From JAGQRJ01 sp041402045 (lineage in GTDB: Bacteria; Planctomycetota; J058), in NCBI GenBank assembly GCA_041402045.1, contig JAWKSZ010000005.1, forward strand, positions 102,515 through 166,514: a DNA stretch of 64,000 nt, in the 5' to 3' direction. Positions within the stretch are counted from its first letter, which is position 1. The number at the start of each line of letters is the position of its first letter. Below are positions 44,597 through 55,573 of this stretch, one piece after another. The translations under genes and the position numbers were made by a program. The notes beneath the pieces are model-generated. The model had not been told where the DNA came from and made no database searches. It saw only the letters and a list, made by a program, of their open reading frames with translations.

Positions 44597-47536
44597 GTGA
44601 ACGTCCCGATCGTGTTCGCCAGCCCGAGCTACCTGCTCCTGCTGCCCCCGCTCCTGCTGTTGGTGCTGGTGTGGGGCCGCCGCTCCCTGGCCGGGCTCGA
44701 GCGCTGGCGGCGACGCCTGGCGCTGTTCCTGCGCCTGGCGGTGGTGACCCTGGTCGTCCTGGCGCTGGCCGAGATCGAGTGGCGCGACCTGACCCAGCGC
44801 GTCGAGGTCGTGTTCGTCGTCGACCGCTCGCGCTCGATCCCCGAGGCCAAGGGCGACGAAGCGCTGGAGCTGATCAACGCCGCGCAGGCGCGCATGTCGG
44901 GCCCCGACGACCTGGGCCGGGTGGTGGTGTTCGGCGCCAACGCCGCGACGGAGGTCCAGCTCCGCCGCGACGGTCAGCCGCTGACCGGGTTCAACTCGGT
45001 CGTCCGCCGCGAGCACACGGACATTGGGCGCGGCCTGCAGCAGGCCTTCGAGTCCTTCAGCCCCGACGTGCGCGGGCGGATCGTGCTCCTCTCCGACGGC
45101 GCCCCGACCCTGGGCAACGCCCAGGACGCGGTGGCCAAGATCCGCGCGCAGCGCGTGCCGATCGACGTGATCCCGATCGACTACAGCTACGCCCGCGAGG
45201 TGCTGGTCGAGAAGCTGGTGGTCGACGAGGAGGCCAAGGTCGGCGAGCCCTTCGCCGCGCGCGTGGTCATGCACGCCCAGGCCGAGACCCCGGTGCGGGT
45301 CACGCTCTACCAGGGCGACACCGCGCTGCGCAGCCGCGAGGTCACGCTGCAGCCGGGGCCCAACGTCGAGCAGTTCGAACTGGTGCTCGAGACCCCGGAC
45401 TTCTTCCGCCTGCGCGCGGTGGTCGAGCCCCTCGACCCGACCCACGACCAGCTGTTCCAGAACAACTCCGCCCACGCCTTCGTGTTCGCCCGCGGCCAGA
45501 GCAACGTGCTCTACATTGGCGCCGACGAGGAGAGCGGCTACTTCCTGCGTCAGGCCCTCGGGCGCGAGAAGGTGCGGATCCAGGCGGGGACGCCGCGGGA
45601 CGTGCCCACCGAGGCCCTGGACCTGCAGCGCTACCACGCGGTGATCCTGGACGACGTCGAGCGCAGCCGGTTCTCGGAGCGGCAGCAGCAGGCCCTCGAG
45701 ACCGCGGTCAACAAGCAGGGTGTGGGCCTGGTCATGATCGGCGGCGAGGACGGCTTCGGCGCCGGCGACTGGCAGGGCTCCCCCGTCGAGACCGCGCTCC
45801 CCGTCGACATGGAGGTCAAGCAGCAGGAGGTGATCCCCGACGGCGCGCTGGTCATGATCATCCACAGCTGCGAGCTGCCCGACGGCAACGCCGCGGCGGT
45901 CAAGGTGTGCAAGCGCGCGGTCGACGGGCTCTCGGCCAAGGACCAGGTCGGGGTCCTGGTCTACGACCCCATGCAGGGCGCGACCTGGGCCGTGCCCTTC
46001 CGCCAGGCGCGCAACAAGCCCGCGATCAAGCGCCAGATCGACAAAATGGCCTTCGGCGACATGCCGGACTTCAAGTCGATCTTCAACCAGGCGCTGCTCC
46101 AGCTGCAGAACGCGCAGGCCGGGGTGAAGCACATGATCCTCATGAGCGACGGCGACCCCTCGCCCCCGACCGCGGGCATGCTCAACGCCTGCAAGCAGGC
46201 CAAGATCACGGTCTCCACGATCTGCTACGGTGCCCACGGCGGCCCCAACGGCCCCGACACCTTCACCATGAAGCGGATCGCCCGGCTCACCGGCGGCAAG
46301 TACTACTACGTGCACTCGGTGAAGCAGCTCCCGCGGATCTTCATGAAGGAGTCGCAGCGGGTCTCGCGCCCGCTGATCGTGGAGAAGACCTTCGTGCCCA
46401 GCGTGCGCGGGGCGTCGGCGGTCCTGACCGGGATCGACTCCTCGCCCCCGCTCCACGGGCACGTGCTGACCGAGCCCAAGCCCACGGCGACCGTGGCCCT
46501 CGTGAGCCCGGAGAACGCGCCGATCCTCGCCCACTGGCAATACGGCGTGGGGCGCTCGTTGGCCTTCACCTCCGACGCGACCTCGCGCTGGGCCGCGGAC
46601 TGGGTGCAGTGGGGGGGCTACCAGAGCTTCTGGGCCCAGGCCCTGCGCTGGGTGAGCAAGGAGGTCCAGGACACCGCGATCGTGCCCAGCACCCGGGTCG
46701 AGGGCGACCGGGGCAAGATCGCCCTCGACGCGATCTCCCCCGACGGCGAGCTGATCGACGGGCTCAAGGTCAAGGCCACCGTGACCACCCCGGACGGGCG
46801 CCAGGAGCTCGAGCTCTCGCTGACCCAGCGCGGGCCCGGGCGCTACGAGGGCGACTTCCCGGTGGCCGGGGTCGGCACCTACAACGTGCACCTCCGCGCC
46901 CAGAGCCCCGAGGGCGGCGCCGAGCACACCCTGACCACGGGCCTGGTCGTGCCCTACTCCGAGGAGTTCAAGCGCCTGGAGAGCGACCGCCCCTACCTCG
47001 AGGAGCTGGCGCGTCAGGCCGGGGGCGAGGTCCTCGACCCGGCCCAGGTGCTCGACGGCTCATACGACTTCTGGGACCGCGCGCGCCTCGACGAGCGCGT
47101 GGCCCTCGAGCGGCGCTGGGCGTGGGTGCTCGCGATCGCCGCCTGCCTGTTCCTGCTCGACGTCGCCGTGCGCCGGGTGGCGATCGACTGGGGCAAGCTC
47201 TTCGCCAAGCTGCGCGGGTTCCTCCCGCGGCGGCGCGAGGGCGGGCGCCCGGTGGCCACCATGGACCGCCTGCAGAAGGTGCGCGAGCAGGTCCAGCAGG
47301 ACCAGACTGGCCCCCGCGGCGGCGCCCCGCAGAAGAAGTTCGAGGCCCAGGGCCCGAGCGCCGGCCCGGTCAGCGTCGCGGGCAGCGAGCCCGCGGCGCC
47401 GCCCCCCGCCGACGGGCCCAGCGCCCCGACCCCCGGCCCCGCCGCCGCGGGCGACAAGGACACCGACAAGGTCAACCGGCTCCTGCGCGCCAAGAAGCGC
47501 GCGCGGCGCGAGTACGACGACCAGGACCCCACCTAG
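44597..47536 (+). CDS. Membrane vWA / glutamine-amidotransferase-like protein
   Basis: 979 residues, GTG start. Two N-terminal membrane helices (YLLLLPPLLLLVLVWGRR, FLRLAVVTLVVLALAEIEW), then vWA domain 1 with a good metal site (VFVVDRSRSIPE). Around 290-390 is a class I amidotransferase-like Rossmann fold (NVLYIGADEESGYFLRQALG, VGLVMIGGEDGFGAGDW) without an evident catalytic Cys. A second vWA domain (about 410-600) has a degenerate metal motif (IIHSCELPDG) but keeps LMSDGDPSPP. Further beta domains follow and a last membrane helix (WAWVLAIAACLFLLDVAV, about 840). The C-terminus is a disordered Pro/Ala/Lys tail. It precedes moxR by 9 bases. Role: periplasmic-facing interaction hub of a MoxR/DUF58 chaperone-like complex (inference). 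Confidence 0.88.
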   Translation: MNVPIVFASPSYLLLLPPLLLLVLVWGRRSLAGLERWRRRLALFLRLAVVTLVVLALAEIEWRDLTQRVEVVFVVDRSRSIPEAKGDEALELINAAQARMSGPDDLGRVVVFGANAATEVQLRRDGQPLTGFNSVVRREHTDIGRGLQQAFESFSPDVRGRIVLLSDGAPTLGNAQDAVAKIRAQRVPIDVIPIDYSYAREVLVEKLVVDEEAKVGEPFAARVVMHAQAETPVRVTLYQGDTALRSREVTLQPGPNVEQFELVLETPDFFRLRAVVEPLDPTHDQLFQNNSAHAFVFARGQSNVLYIGADEESGYFLRQALGREKVRIQAGTPRDVPTEALDLQRYHAVILDDVERSRFSERQQQALETAVNKQGVGLVMIGGEDGFGAGDWQGSPVETALPVDMEVKQQEVIPDGALVMIIHSCELPDGNAAAVKVCKRAVDGLSAKDQVGVLVYDPMQGATWAVPFRQARNKPAIKRQIDKMAFGDMPDFKSIFNQALLQLQNAQAGVKHMILMSDGDPSPPTAGMLNACKQAKITVSTICYGAHGGPNGPDTFTMKRIARLTGGKYYYVHSVKQLPRIFMKESQRVSRPLIVEKTFVPSVRGASAVLTGIDSSPPLHGHVLTEPKPTATVALVSPENAPILAHWQYGVGRSLAFTSDATSRWAADWVQWGGYQSFWAQALRWVSKEVQDTAIVPSTRVEGDRGKIALDAISPDGELIDGLKVKATVTTPDGRQELELSLTQRGPGRYEGDFPVAGVGTYNVHLRAQSPEGGAEHTLTTGLVVPYSEEFKRLESDRPYLEELARQAGGEVLDPAQVLDGSYDFWDRARLDERVALERRWAWVLAIAACLFLLDVAVRRVAIDWGKLFAKLRGFLPRRREGGRPVATMDRLQKVREQVQQDQTGPRGGAPQKKFEAQGPSAGPVSVAGSEPAAPPPADGPSAPTPGPAAAGDKDTDKVNRLLRAKKRARREYDDQDPT

Positions 47537-47545
47537 GAGGACCCC

Positions 47546-48561
<1,016 letters not shown>

Positions 48562-48565
<4 letters not shown>

Positions 48566-49491
48566 GCGCCGGGGACGGAGAGCAGGACTTCGCCGGGACC
48601 CTGGCCCAGGAGCCCGCCGAGCTGTTGAACCAGGAGTTCCTCAGCAAGGTCGGGCGGCTCGACGTCGTGTCGCGCAAGATCCTCCAGGGCCGGGTCAAGG
48701 GCGAGAAGCGCTCGAAGAAGCGCGGGCGCTCGGTCGAGTTCGCCGACCACCGGCCCTACGCCGCCGGCGACGACCTGCGCTTCCTCGACTGGAACGTCTA
48801 CGCGCGCCTGGACCAGCTCATGGTCAAGCTGTTCATGGAGGAGGAGGACCTGCACGTCTACCTGCTCCTCGACAGCTCCGCGAGCATGGACTACGGCAAG
48901 CCCAACAAGTTCCGCTACGCGCAGAAGGTGGTCGCGGGGCTGGCCTACATTGGCCTCGTGAACATGAACCGGGTGGGGATCGGCACGTTCTCCTCGGCCC
49001 TCGACCGCACCCTGCGCCCCGAGCGCGGGCGGCGGAACCTGCACAAGGTGATCCGCTTCCTGCAGGACGCGACGTGCGGCGGGACCACCGACCTCGGCGC
49101 GGCCTGCCGGCGCTTCGCCCTCGAGCACCCCCGGCGCGGGGTGGTGATCCTGGTCTCGGACTTCCTCGACCGCAAGGGCTACGACGAGGCGATCCGCTAC
49201 TTCGTCGCCCGGCGCATGGACGTGTTCTGCCTGCAGATCCTCAGCCCCCAGGAGCTCGACCCGCCCCTGGCCGGCGACCTGAAGCTGCTCGACCCGGAGG
49301 ACGACGACCAGACCGAGCTCACGATCAGCCGGCCCCTGCTCGAGGCCTACAAGCGCCGGCTCAACGCCTACCTCGGCGAGCTGCGCGAGTTCTGCCACCG
49401 CCGCGGCGCGCGCTACCTGACCGCGAGCACCGAGCTGCCCTTCGAGCGCCTGGTGGTCGACCACCTGCGCCTGCACGGGCTGGTGAGGTAG
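48562..49491 (+). CDS. DUF58-family protein
   Basis: 309 residues; GTG overlaps the moxR stop. DUF58 signature RPYAAGDDLRFLDWNVYARL then QLMVKLFMEEE. The vWA-like domain carries an intact DxSxS metal motif (YLLLDSSASMDYG) and VVILVSDFLDR. N-terminus QEFLSKVGRLDVVSRKILQG and a basic patch RVKGEKRSKKRGRS. Couples MoxR to membrane vWA proteins in known systems. The BatA-like gene begins 2 bases after its stop. Normal length. Confidence 0.93.
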
Positions 49492-49493
49492 CC

Positions 49494-51428
49494 GTGGAGT
49501 TCCTCGTCCCCGGCTGGCTGTTCGCGGCCCCGGCGTTCGCCGGCGCGCTGGTGATCCTCTACTTCCTCAAGCTCAAGCGCCGCGAGGTCGTGGTCTCGAG
49601 CACCTTCCTCTGGCAGCAGGCGATCCAGGACCTGCGGGTCAACAGCCCGTTCCAGCGCCTGCGCAAGAACCTGCTCCTGTTCCTCCAGCTCCTGGCCCTC
49701 CTGCTCATGCTCCTGGCGCTGGCGCGCCCGGTGGGCGAGCTCGGCGACGCCCGCCAGGCCGACACGATCCTGCTGCTCGACGTCTCGGCCAGCATGCAGG
49801 CCAAAGACGGCGGCCCCGACGGCGTCACGCGCTTCGAGCGCATGCGCCAGGAGGCCCTGCGCCTGATCGACCACCTGGGCTACGAGGACCGCGCGGCGCT
49901 GATCGCCTTCGCCGACGAGAGCTGGAGCCTGACGCCGCTCACCAACTCCACCAGCGCGCTGCGGGCGGCCCTGGAGCAGCTCGAGCCCACCGACCGCCCC
50001 TCGGCCCTGGAGCCGGCGATCCAGCGCCTGCGCTCGCTGCTGCCCAGCGACGGCCCGCCGCCGCAGGTCTACGTGTTCAGCGACGGGCGCCTGGGGTCCT
50101 TGGCCGGGGTCGAGCTGCGCAAGGAGATCCCCCTGCGCTACGTGCGCCTGGGCGAGCGCCAGGACAACGTGGGGATCGTGGGGGTGGACGTGCGCCTCGG
50201 CGGCGTGGGCGAGGGCTCGCGCATGTTCGTCTCGGTGCTCAACAGCGGGCCGGAGCCGGTGAGCTGCGGCCTCGACCTCTACCTCCAGCTCCCCGACGGG
50301 AGCGAGGAGCTCCTCGACTCGCGGGAGCTCGAGCTCGACGCCGACCAGATCGCGCCGGTCCTGTTCGAGAGCGACCTGGGGGAGGGCCGGGTGCGCCTGG
50401 TGCTCGACCACCAGGACGCGTTCCCGGCGGACGACGTGGCCTACGCGCTCCTGCGCCCGCAAGAGGCGCTGCGCGTGCTGCTGGTCAGCGAGGGCAACCT
50501 GTTCCTGCAGCGCGCGTTCGAGGCCGACCCCCTCGTGCTCAAGGACGCGCGCGGGCTGCTCCCGCGGATCGACCCCGCGGCCTTCGACCCCGACGACCCC
50601 CGGCTGCTGGAGTACGACATGATCGTGCTCGACCGCTTCAGCCCCGAGCGGCTGGGCCCGGGCAACTACCTCTGCTTCGGCAAGGCGCCCCCCTTCCCGG
50701 AGCTGGAGGACAAGGGCCTGGTCAACGACGCCCGCGTGCTCGACTGGGACGAGACCCACGACGTGGCGCGCTTCGTGAACTTCGCGACCCTGCTCCTGCC
50801 CACGGCGCGCCGCTTCACGCCGCGCCCCAAGGACACGGTGATCGTGCGCTCGGACAAGGGCCCGCTGGTGTTCGTGGCCCAGGACGAGGACCGCCAGGCG
50901 GTGGTGTGCTCCTTCGACCTGCTGAGCCTCCCCGTCGAGGGCGCGTGGACCTTCGACCCCTCGTTCCCGATCTTCCTGGCCAACGCCACCCGCTGGCTGG
51001 GCGGCGCGGGCCAGACCCGGCGTAGCCTGCTGCTCCCCACCGGCGGCGTCGCCGAGCTGCGCTTCCCGCCCGGCACCGCGCGGGCCCAGGTCACGACCCC
51101 GGCGGGCGAGACCCGGACCCTGGAGGTCGTCCCCGGCGACGACGCGGTGCGCGTCAGCGGGCTGGGGCGCGCGGGGTTCTACTCGGTCGAGCTCCTCGAC
51201 GGCGCGGGCGAGCTGCTGCGCGCGACCGAGTTCGCCGCGAACCTGAGCGACCAGGAGGAGAGCGAGGTCGCGCCGGCGGAGTCCCTCGAGCTCGCCGAGC
51301 GCGACCCCGTCGCGGCCGAGGCCTCGGCCGAGGCGCCGCGCCGCGACCTCTGGAAGTGGGCGACCCTCGCGGCGCTGGCGCTGATCATGCTCGAGTGGTG
51401 GGTCTACAACCGCCGGGTCTACCTCTAG
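49494..51428 (+). CDS. BatA-like double-transmembrane vWA protein
   Basis: 644 residues from a GTG 2 bases after the DUF58 stop. N-terminal double-transmembrane module typical of BatA (LFAAPAFAGALVILYFLKLK, then LLLFLQLLALLLMLLALARP) with RREVVVSSTFLWQQ between. vWA domain about 85-220 with metal motif LLLDVSASMQ and VYVFSDGRLGS. Then beta domains and an amidotransferase-like region (ALRVLLVSEGNLFLQRAF, YDMIVLDRFSPE), and a C-terminal helix (WKWATLAALALIMLEWWVY). It would present vWA and Rossmann domains in the periplasm and finish the operon. Its last 4 bases overlap the end of the convergent FHA gene. Confidence 0.92.
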   Translation: MEFLVPGWLFAAPAFAGALVILYFLKLKRREVVVSSTFLWQQAIQDLRVNSPFQRLRKNLLLFLQLLALLLMLLALARPVGELGDARQADTILLLDVSASMQAKDGGPDGVTRFERMRQEALRLIDHLGYEDRAALIAFADESWSLTPLTNSTSALRAALEQLEPTDRPSALEPAIQRLRSLLPSDGPPPQVYVFSDGRLGSLAGVELRKEIPLRYVRLGERQDNVGIVGVDVRLGGVGEGSRMFVSVLNSGPEPVSCGLDLYLQLPDGSEELLDSRELELDADQIAPVLFESDLGEGRVRLVLDHQDAFPADDVAYALLRPQEALRVLLVSEGNLFLQRAFEADPLVLKDARGLLPRIDPAAFDPDDPRLLEYDMIVLDRFSPERLGPGNYLCFGKAPPFPELEDKGLVNDARVLDWDETHDVARFVNFATLLLPTARRFTPRPKDTVIVRSDKGPLVFVAQDEDRQAVVCSFDLLSLPVEGAWTFDPSFPIFLANATRWLGGAGQTRRSLLLPTGGVAELRFPPGTARAQVTTPAGETRTLEVVPGDDAVRVSGLGRAGFYSVELLDGAGELLRATEFAANLSDQEESEVAPAESLELAERDPVAAEASAEAPRRDLWKWATLAALALIMLEWWVYNRRVYL

Positions 51429-51952
51429 CGGGTGATCTCCGGGCGCGGGACCCGCGTGGTCCAGTAGCCGTAGGCCTCGTCGTAGAGCTGCTCGGGGCTC
51501 ATGACCGTGGCCTCCACGGTCCCGAAGCGAATCCGCGTCCCCGGCGGCGTGGGGCGCGTGCCGCCCTCCAGGCGCTCGCCGGCGATCACGGTGCCCGCGG
51601 TGGACTTGCCGTCGGTAAAGCTCAGCGCCCCCTCGGCGTCGAAGGCGAAGTAGCCGTGGAAGCGCGAGACGCTCTGGGCGTCGAGGATCAGGTCGCAGCT
51701 CTTGGCCCGCCCCAGGCTGATCATGGCGGCGAACAGCGCCGCGTCGCGCTTGACGATCGGGACGACCCGACGCCGCCCGGCGCCGGTCCCCCCGCTGCGC
51801 ACGGTCTCGAACTGGGTGTCGTCGGTCACCACGGCGAAGGGCTCGAGCACCAGACTCGGGTGCGGGTAGCGCGCGACGAAGCCGGCCTGGTCGAGGTCAC
51901 GCGCCTCGGCGGCGAGCTTGGCGAGGTAGACGGGAGGCGGGAGGTCGCTCAC
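51425..51952 (-). CDS. FHA-domain protein
   Basis: 175 residues, GTG start. FHA core at about 75-160: AMISLGRAKSCDLILDAQSV, SRFHGYFAFDAEG (phosphothreonine-binding R/S-R-H pattern) and SFTDGKSTAGTVIAGERL. The N-terminus (about 1-70) is helical and may be an adaptor. Binds phosphothreonine partners of the Ser/Thr kinases, in the cytosol. Convergent with the BatA-like gene, sharing 4 bases at the stops. Confidence 0.88.
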   Translation of the reverse strand: MSDLPPPVYLAKLAAEARDLDQAGFVARYPHPSLVLEPFAVVTDDTQFETVRSGGTGAGRRRVVPIVKRDAALFAAMISLGRAKSCDLILDAQSVSRFHGYFAFDAEGALSFTDGKSTAGTVIAGERLEGGTRPTPPGTRIRFGTVEATVMSPEQLYDEAYGYWTTRVPRPEITR

Positions 51953-52028
51953 GGCTTCACCCTAGCGGCGCTCGATCCCCTTGCGAAGGAATGCACACGT
52001 TGTGAGACAACGCGCAGCGTCCAGCGGC

Positions 52029-52514
52029 TCAGCGGAGGGGCACCAGGGACCAGGCCCCGGGCCCCAGCGCCCGGAGCGCGGTGGCGCCGAAGTCCTGCTC
52101 CAGCCGAGGCCCCGCGTCGGCCGGCGCGAGCACCAGCCCGCACTCGCTGCCGCCCAGGGTCCCTGCGTCCCAGAGCAGCACCACCTGCTCGACGCCGATC
52201 ACCGCGGCCCGCGGCTCGAGGGCGCCCAGCGCCGGGGGCAGCGAGTCCAGCGCCCGGGTGTCGTCCTGAGGGGCGAAGAGCTGGGCGAAGCTGCCGTAGG
52301 CGCCCTGGAGCGCCGGGTCCGCGGCGGCCGCGAGCGCGGCCGACTGCAGCGCCGCCACGTCGTGCCCGCGCACGCGCCGCAGCACCTCCGCGTGAGGAGA
52401 CGGGAACAGCAGGCAGCTCAGCACCGGCATGAACACCAGCACCCCCACGAACAGGCCCAGGCAGCGCCCGTAGCGCCGCTGAGCGGGGGTTGGAGCTGGC
52501 TCGGGAGCGCTCAT
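52029..52514 (-). CDS. Single-span membrane protein, unknown
   Basis: 161 residues. The N-terminus is Pro/Ala-rich (MSAPEPAPTPAQRRYGRC), then one membrane helix LGLFVGVLVFMPVLSCLLF (about 19-37), and an extracytoplasmic Ala/Leu-rich domain ending GPGAWSLVPLR. No family recognised. The ATG is preceded by TATCCT at 7 nt, a leaderless-type promoter. The 217-base gap upstream shows no other feature. Confidence 0.7.
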   Translation of the reverse strand: MSAPEPAPTPAQRRYGRCLGLFVGVLVFMPVLSCLLFPSPHAEVLRRVRGHDVAALQSAALAAAADPALQGAYGSFAQLFAPQDDTRALDSLPPALGALEPRAAVIGVEQVVLLWDAGTLGGSECGLVLAPADAGPRLEQDFGATALRALGPGAWSLVPLR

Positions 52515-52521
52515 GATCCTC

Positions 52522-52527
52522 AGGATA
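52522..52527 (-). promoter_or_regulatory. Predicted -10 element of a leaderless transcript
   Basis: TATCCT on the minus strand lies 7 nt before the ATG at 52514. Confidence 0.5.
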
Positions 52528-52731
52528 GCGGGCGACCTCGGGATCCGGGTCCCTGAGCGCGGCCGGCTCCGAGGTCCCTGATCTCGCGCGCTCGCCCATG
52601 CAGGTCCCTTCGTTGCCCTCGAGCGGAGGGCCTCGACTCGACCCTAACGCCGCCCCCTGAGCCCTGGGATCATCAAGAGTACTGGTTCCTCCCGGGGGCG
52701 CCGGGGGAGCGGCACGCAAGCCGCTCCCCCC

Positions 52732-54123
52732 TCACCCGCGGGGGATCCAGCGCGAGATCGAGATCCGGTTCTCCCGCGCCCAGCGCTCGATCAGCGCCCA
52801 GGCCCGGCGCCCGGGGATCCGGTTGGCCGCCGCCCGCGCCTGGACCACCGTGCGCGTGCGCACGTCCAGCTCGACGGTCGCCAGGCGCTGCGGCCCGGCC
52901 CGCCCGATCCGCCGCACGGACCAGATCGAGATCCGCCCCGCGGCGCAGCTGCGCGCGTAGGTCGCCACGCAGTGGCGCTGCGCCCGGCCCTCGCTCACGA
53001 GCTCCGCGGCGTTCAGGAGCTCCATGACCCGGAACTCCAGGCCGCCCTCCGCCGGCTGCGCGGGGACCCCCTGCTCGGTCTCCCACACCGCCAGGTCGCG
53101 GACCTCGCTCTGGTGGGCCCAGGCCAGCCCGCGGATCGCGTGGATCCTCCCCAGCCGAGCGTGCCAGGCCTCGACCTCGCGCAGCAGGGCAGGGCCCTCG
53201 CGCTTGGCCATGGACAGGCGCGGGCGCGGCGGGCCCGCCTCGCCCGCCGGGGTCACGAAGCGCTGGGCGTGGAGGTAGTCCACGATCGGGCCGTAGTGAT
53301 AGGGCCGCAGCCGACGCTCGCGGTCGAAGAAACGGACCACCTCCTGCCAGAACGGCTCCTCCTCGGCGGGCAGGTGCACCGCCAGGCGGGTGCCGAGGAC
53401 GCCCTCCGCCACCGCCGGGCGCACCCCGAGCCCCAGCGCCCAGCCGTAGCGCAGCGCGCGCTCGACGCCCAGGTGCGCGGGCGCGGTGAGCGCCAGGTGC
53501 GCCATGCGCTTGGTCAACGGGAACGGGAGGTCCTCGAAGCGGCGGAAGCTCTCCCCGCGCCCGAGGCGCACGAACCACGCTTGGTGCCGCGGGGTGCCCG
53601 AGGTCCACACGTCCTCGAACACCGCCGGCAGCGGGAAGCGCTCGAACAGGTGCGCGATCAGCGCCCGCAGCCGGCGCGGGCCGTTGCGGGTCTTGCTGCG
53701 AAACGCCTCGGGCTCCCGCACCCACTCGGTGTGGTGGCGGGTCACGGCGCTCAACACGTCGCGCACCCGCGGGTCGGCCTCCAGCAGGCCGCTGGCCTGC
53801 CGCAGCAGCCGCGCCGCAGCGAGCGCGCACGCCGTCCCCGAGGCGCGAGCGTCCTCGATCAGGGTCGCAGCCGCGAACAGCCAGGAGTGGGTGGGGAGGT
53901 CCCGCGCCGCGAGCTCGCCCCGCGCCAGGCGGGCGAGGGTCTTCAGCGGGTTGCGCGTGTGCCGCCGCGCGTGGGCCAGGGCCTCCCGGGCCGCGGGGGC
54001 CTCGACCTCCACCGGCCCGGGCACGGCCCGGGCCGCGCGCCGCCGCTCCCGGAGCTGGCGGCGCTTGGCCTTGTTGGAGCGAGGCACCAAGGAGGCGGGC
54101 GCGTTGTCGTGCGGCTTGGCCAT
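52732..54123 (-). CDS. PcfJ-like protein
   Basis: 463 residues. A Lys/Arg-rich N-terminus (NKAKRRQLRERRRAARA) precedes about 300 helical residues and a C-terminal PcfJ-like domain: AELVSEGRAQRHCVATYARS (H384, C385) then GRISIWSVRR and LATVELDVRTRTVVQARAAAN. The HC motif and following strand order are diagnostic of this family, found on conjugative plasmids and elements and on planctomycetal chromosomes; biochemical role unknown. It follows the gene at 54161 on the same strand, 37 bases away, so the two probably form a transcript. No conjugation genes are nearby. Confidence 0.8.
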   Translation of the reverse strand: MAKPHDNAPASLVPRSNKAKRRQLRERRRAARAVPGPVEVEAPAAREALAHARRHTRNPLKTLARLARGELAARDLPTHSWLFAAATLIEDARASGTACALAAARLLRQASGLLEADPRVRDVLSAVTRHHTEWVREPEAFRSKTRNGPRRLRALIAHLFERFPLPAVFEDVWTSGTPRHQAWFVRLGRGESFRRFEDLPFPLTKRMAHLALTAPAHLGVERALRYGWALGLGVRPAVAEGVLGTRLAVHLPAEEEPFWQEVVRFFDRERRLRPYHYGPIVDYLHAQRFVTPAGEAGPPRPRLSMAKREGPALLREVEAWHARLGRIHAIRGLAWAHQSEVRDLAVWETEQGVPAQPAEGGLEFRVMELLNAAELVSEGRAQRHCVATYARSCAAGRISIWSVRRIGRAGPQRLATVELDVRTRTVVQARAAANRIPGRRAWALIERWARENRISISRWIPRG

Positions 54124-54160
54124 GGGTCTGGGCGCAGGACCCGGACCCTCGCCGCGGGTG

Positions 54161-55522
54161 TCACCCGCTGACGCAGCGCGCCAGCGCTGGCGGCAACCCG
54201 CTCGACGCCAGCGCCGCGCGCACCCCCGGCAAGCCCAGGACCTCGTCGCTCAGGCACACGGCCACGCGCTCTCGACCCTCGAGCCCGCGCAGCTCGTCCT
54301 CCCAGCCCACGAGCTCCTGCGCGAGCTCGCTCAGCGGCGGCAGCGCCCCGGCCTCTGCCGCCCACAGCGCCGCCAGCTCCCCGCGCCGCCCGAAGGCCAA
54401 CCCGCTCGCCTCCGCGCGCCCCAGGCACGCGCGGCCCAGGCCAACCCGTCCGAGCCGCTCGAGCGCGACGCCGAGCTCGACCCAGCACTGCCCGTGCCCC
54501 GACTCGAGCTCCAGCCAGCGCAGGGCCAGCGCCCCGCCCCAGCGTGGGCGGCCGCCGCGGATCGCCCGGGCCGCCAGCTCGGCGCAGCGGTCGCCCGCCG
54601 CGCTGAGCCCGTGGGGGTAGCCCGCGTGGAGCGCCGAGCGCGGCACGGGCTCACCCCCGGCCACGAGCTGGGGGACCCCGCCGGGCCCGAGCTGGTGGAA
54701 GAAGGCGCCCGAGATCCGCCCGCCCACGGAGATCACCACGCTCCCGTCCTGCTCCGGCGGCCGGCGGTCGAGGTGCGTCTTCAGCGCGAACGCGAGGTGC
54801 GTGAGCGGGTCCAGGTGGCGCTGCTGGTAGGGCCCGTCGAGGAACCACTCCACGCCGACCGGCGAGCCGAGCTGGGTGCGCCCCGGCCACATGCCGTCCA
54901 GGCAGGGCGCAACCTCCCGGTGCAAGAGGCTCGCCCGCCGCCAGCGCGCGAGCTCGCCGAGTCCCAGCGCCTCCAACCGCGCCAGGCGCCGCCCGCCGTC
55001 CTCCGGCGCCAGGATCCCCAGCGCGAACAGCCGGCGCAGGACGTCCGTCCGCGCGGGGATCGCGCGGCGCAAGGCGTGCTCGAGGCTGCGCAGCGCGCGC
55101 TCCTCGGGCCCTGCGCTCCAGTCGACCTCGCTGGGCAACCCCTCTTCCAAGGCGGCCACCTGCTCCAGCCAGGGCTCGTAGGCGTCGCGCTGCCGGCGCC
55201 AGAGCTCGTAGGCGTAGGCCGCGTTGTCCGGCCACAGCGCCACGACCTCGCGCGGAAACGCCTTCGCCCCCGCCGCGTGCCGCACGAAGTCCGTGGCGTG
55301 CTCGTCCCCGACGCACTCCAGGGCCCGGTCCCAGAGCGCCTGCTCCTCGGGCTCCGCGGGCGCGAGCGTCGGCGCCGGCTCCGCGAGCACCTGGGCGAGG
55401 AACGCGTAGTCCGGGTGGCCGACCTGGAACACCAGGCGCTCGCCGTCATGGCCTGCGCGCGCGTCCAAGGGCGGCGGCGCGAGCTCCTCCGCGAAGGGAC
55501 GAACCTGAGGGCTCTCGAACAT
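54161..55522 (-). CDS. Protein of unknown function upstream of the PcfJ-like gene
   Basis: 453 residues, ATG. N-terminal part charged (VGHPDYAFLAQVLAEPAP), centre helical (RTDVLRRLFALGILAPEDGG, RLARLEALGLGELARWRR), then a strand-rich stretch (SVVISVGGRISGAFFHQLGP) and TPR-like helices near the end (WVELGVALERLGRVGLGRAC). No signal peptide or membrane span. HPDYAFLAQV in the first 60 residues resembles the TIGR02996-type leader of some planctomycetal repeat proteins, weakly. No family is claimed. Likely co-transcribed with the downstream PcfJ-like gene. Confidence 0.65.
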   Translation of the reverse strand: MFESPQVRPFAEELAPPPLDARAGHDGERLVFQVGHPDYAFLAQVLAEPAPTLAPAEPEEQALWDRALECVGDEHATDFVRHAAGAKAFPREVVALWPDNAAYAYELWRRQRDAYEPWLEQVAALEEGLPSEVDWSAGPEERALRSLEHALRRAIPARTDVLRRLFALGILAPEDGGRRLARLEALGLGELARWRRASLLHREVAPCLDGMWPGRTQLGSPVGVEWFLDGPYQQRHLDPLTHLAFALKTHLDRRPPEQDGSVVISVGGRISGAFFHQLGPGGVPQLVAGGEPVPRSALHAGYPHGLSAAGDRCAELAARAIRGGRPRWGGALALRWLELESGHGQCWVELGVALERLGRVGLGRACLGRAEASGLAFGRRGELAALWAAEAGALPPLSELAQELVGWEDELRGLEGRERVAVCLSDEVLGLPGVRAALASSGLPPALARCVSG

Positions 55523-55573
55523 GCCCTCAGTAGAGCAGCGCCGAGGCCGACGCGCCCCACCCGGGCACGCGAC

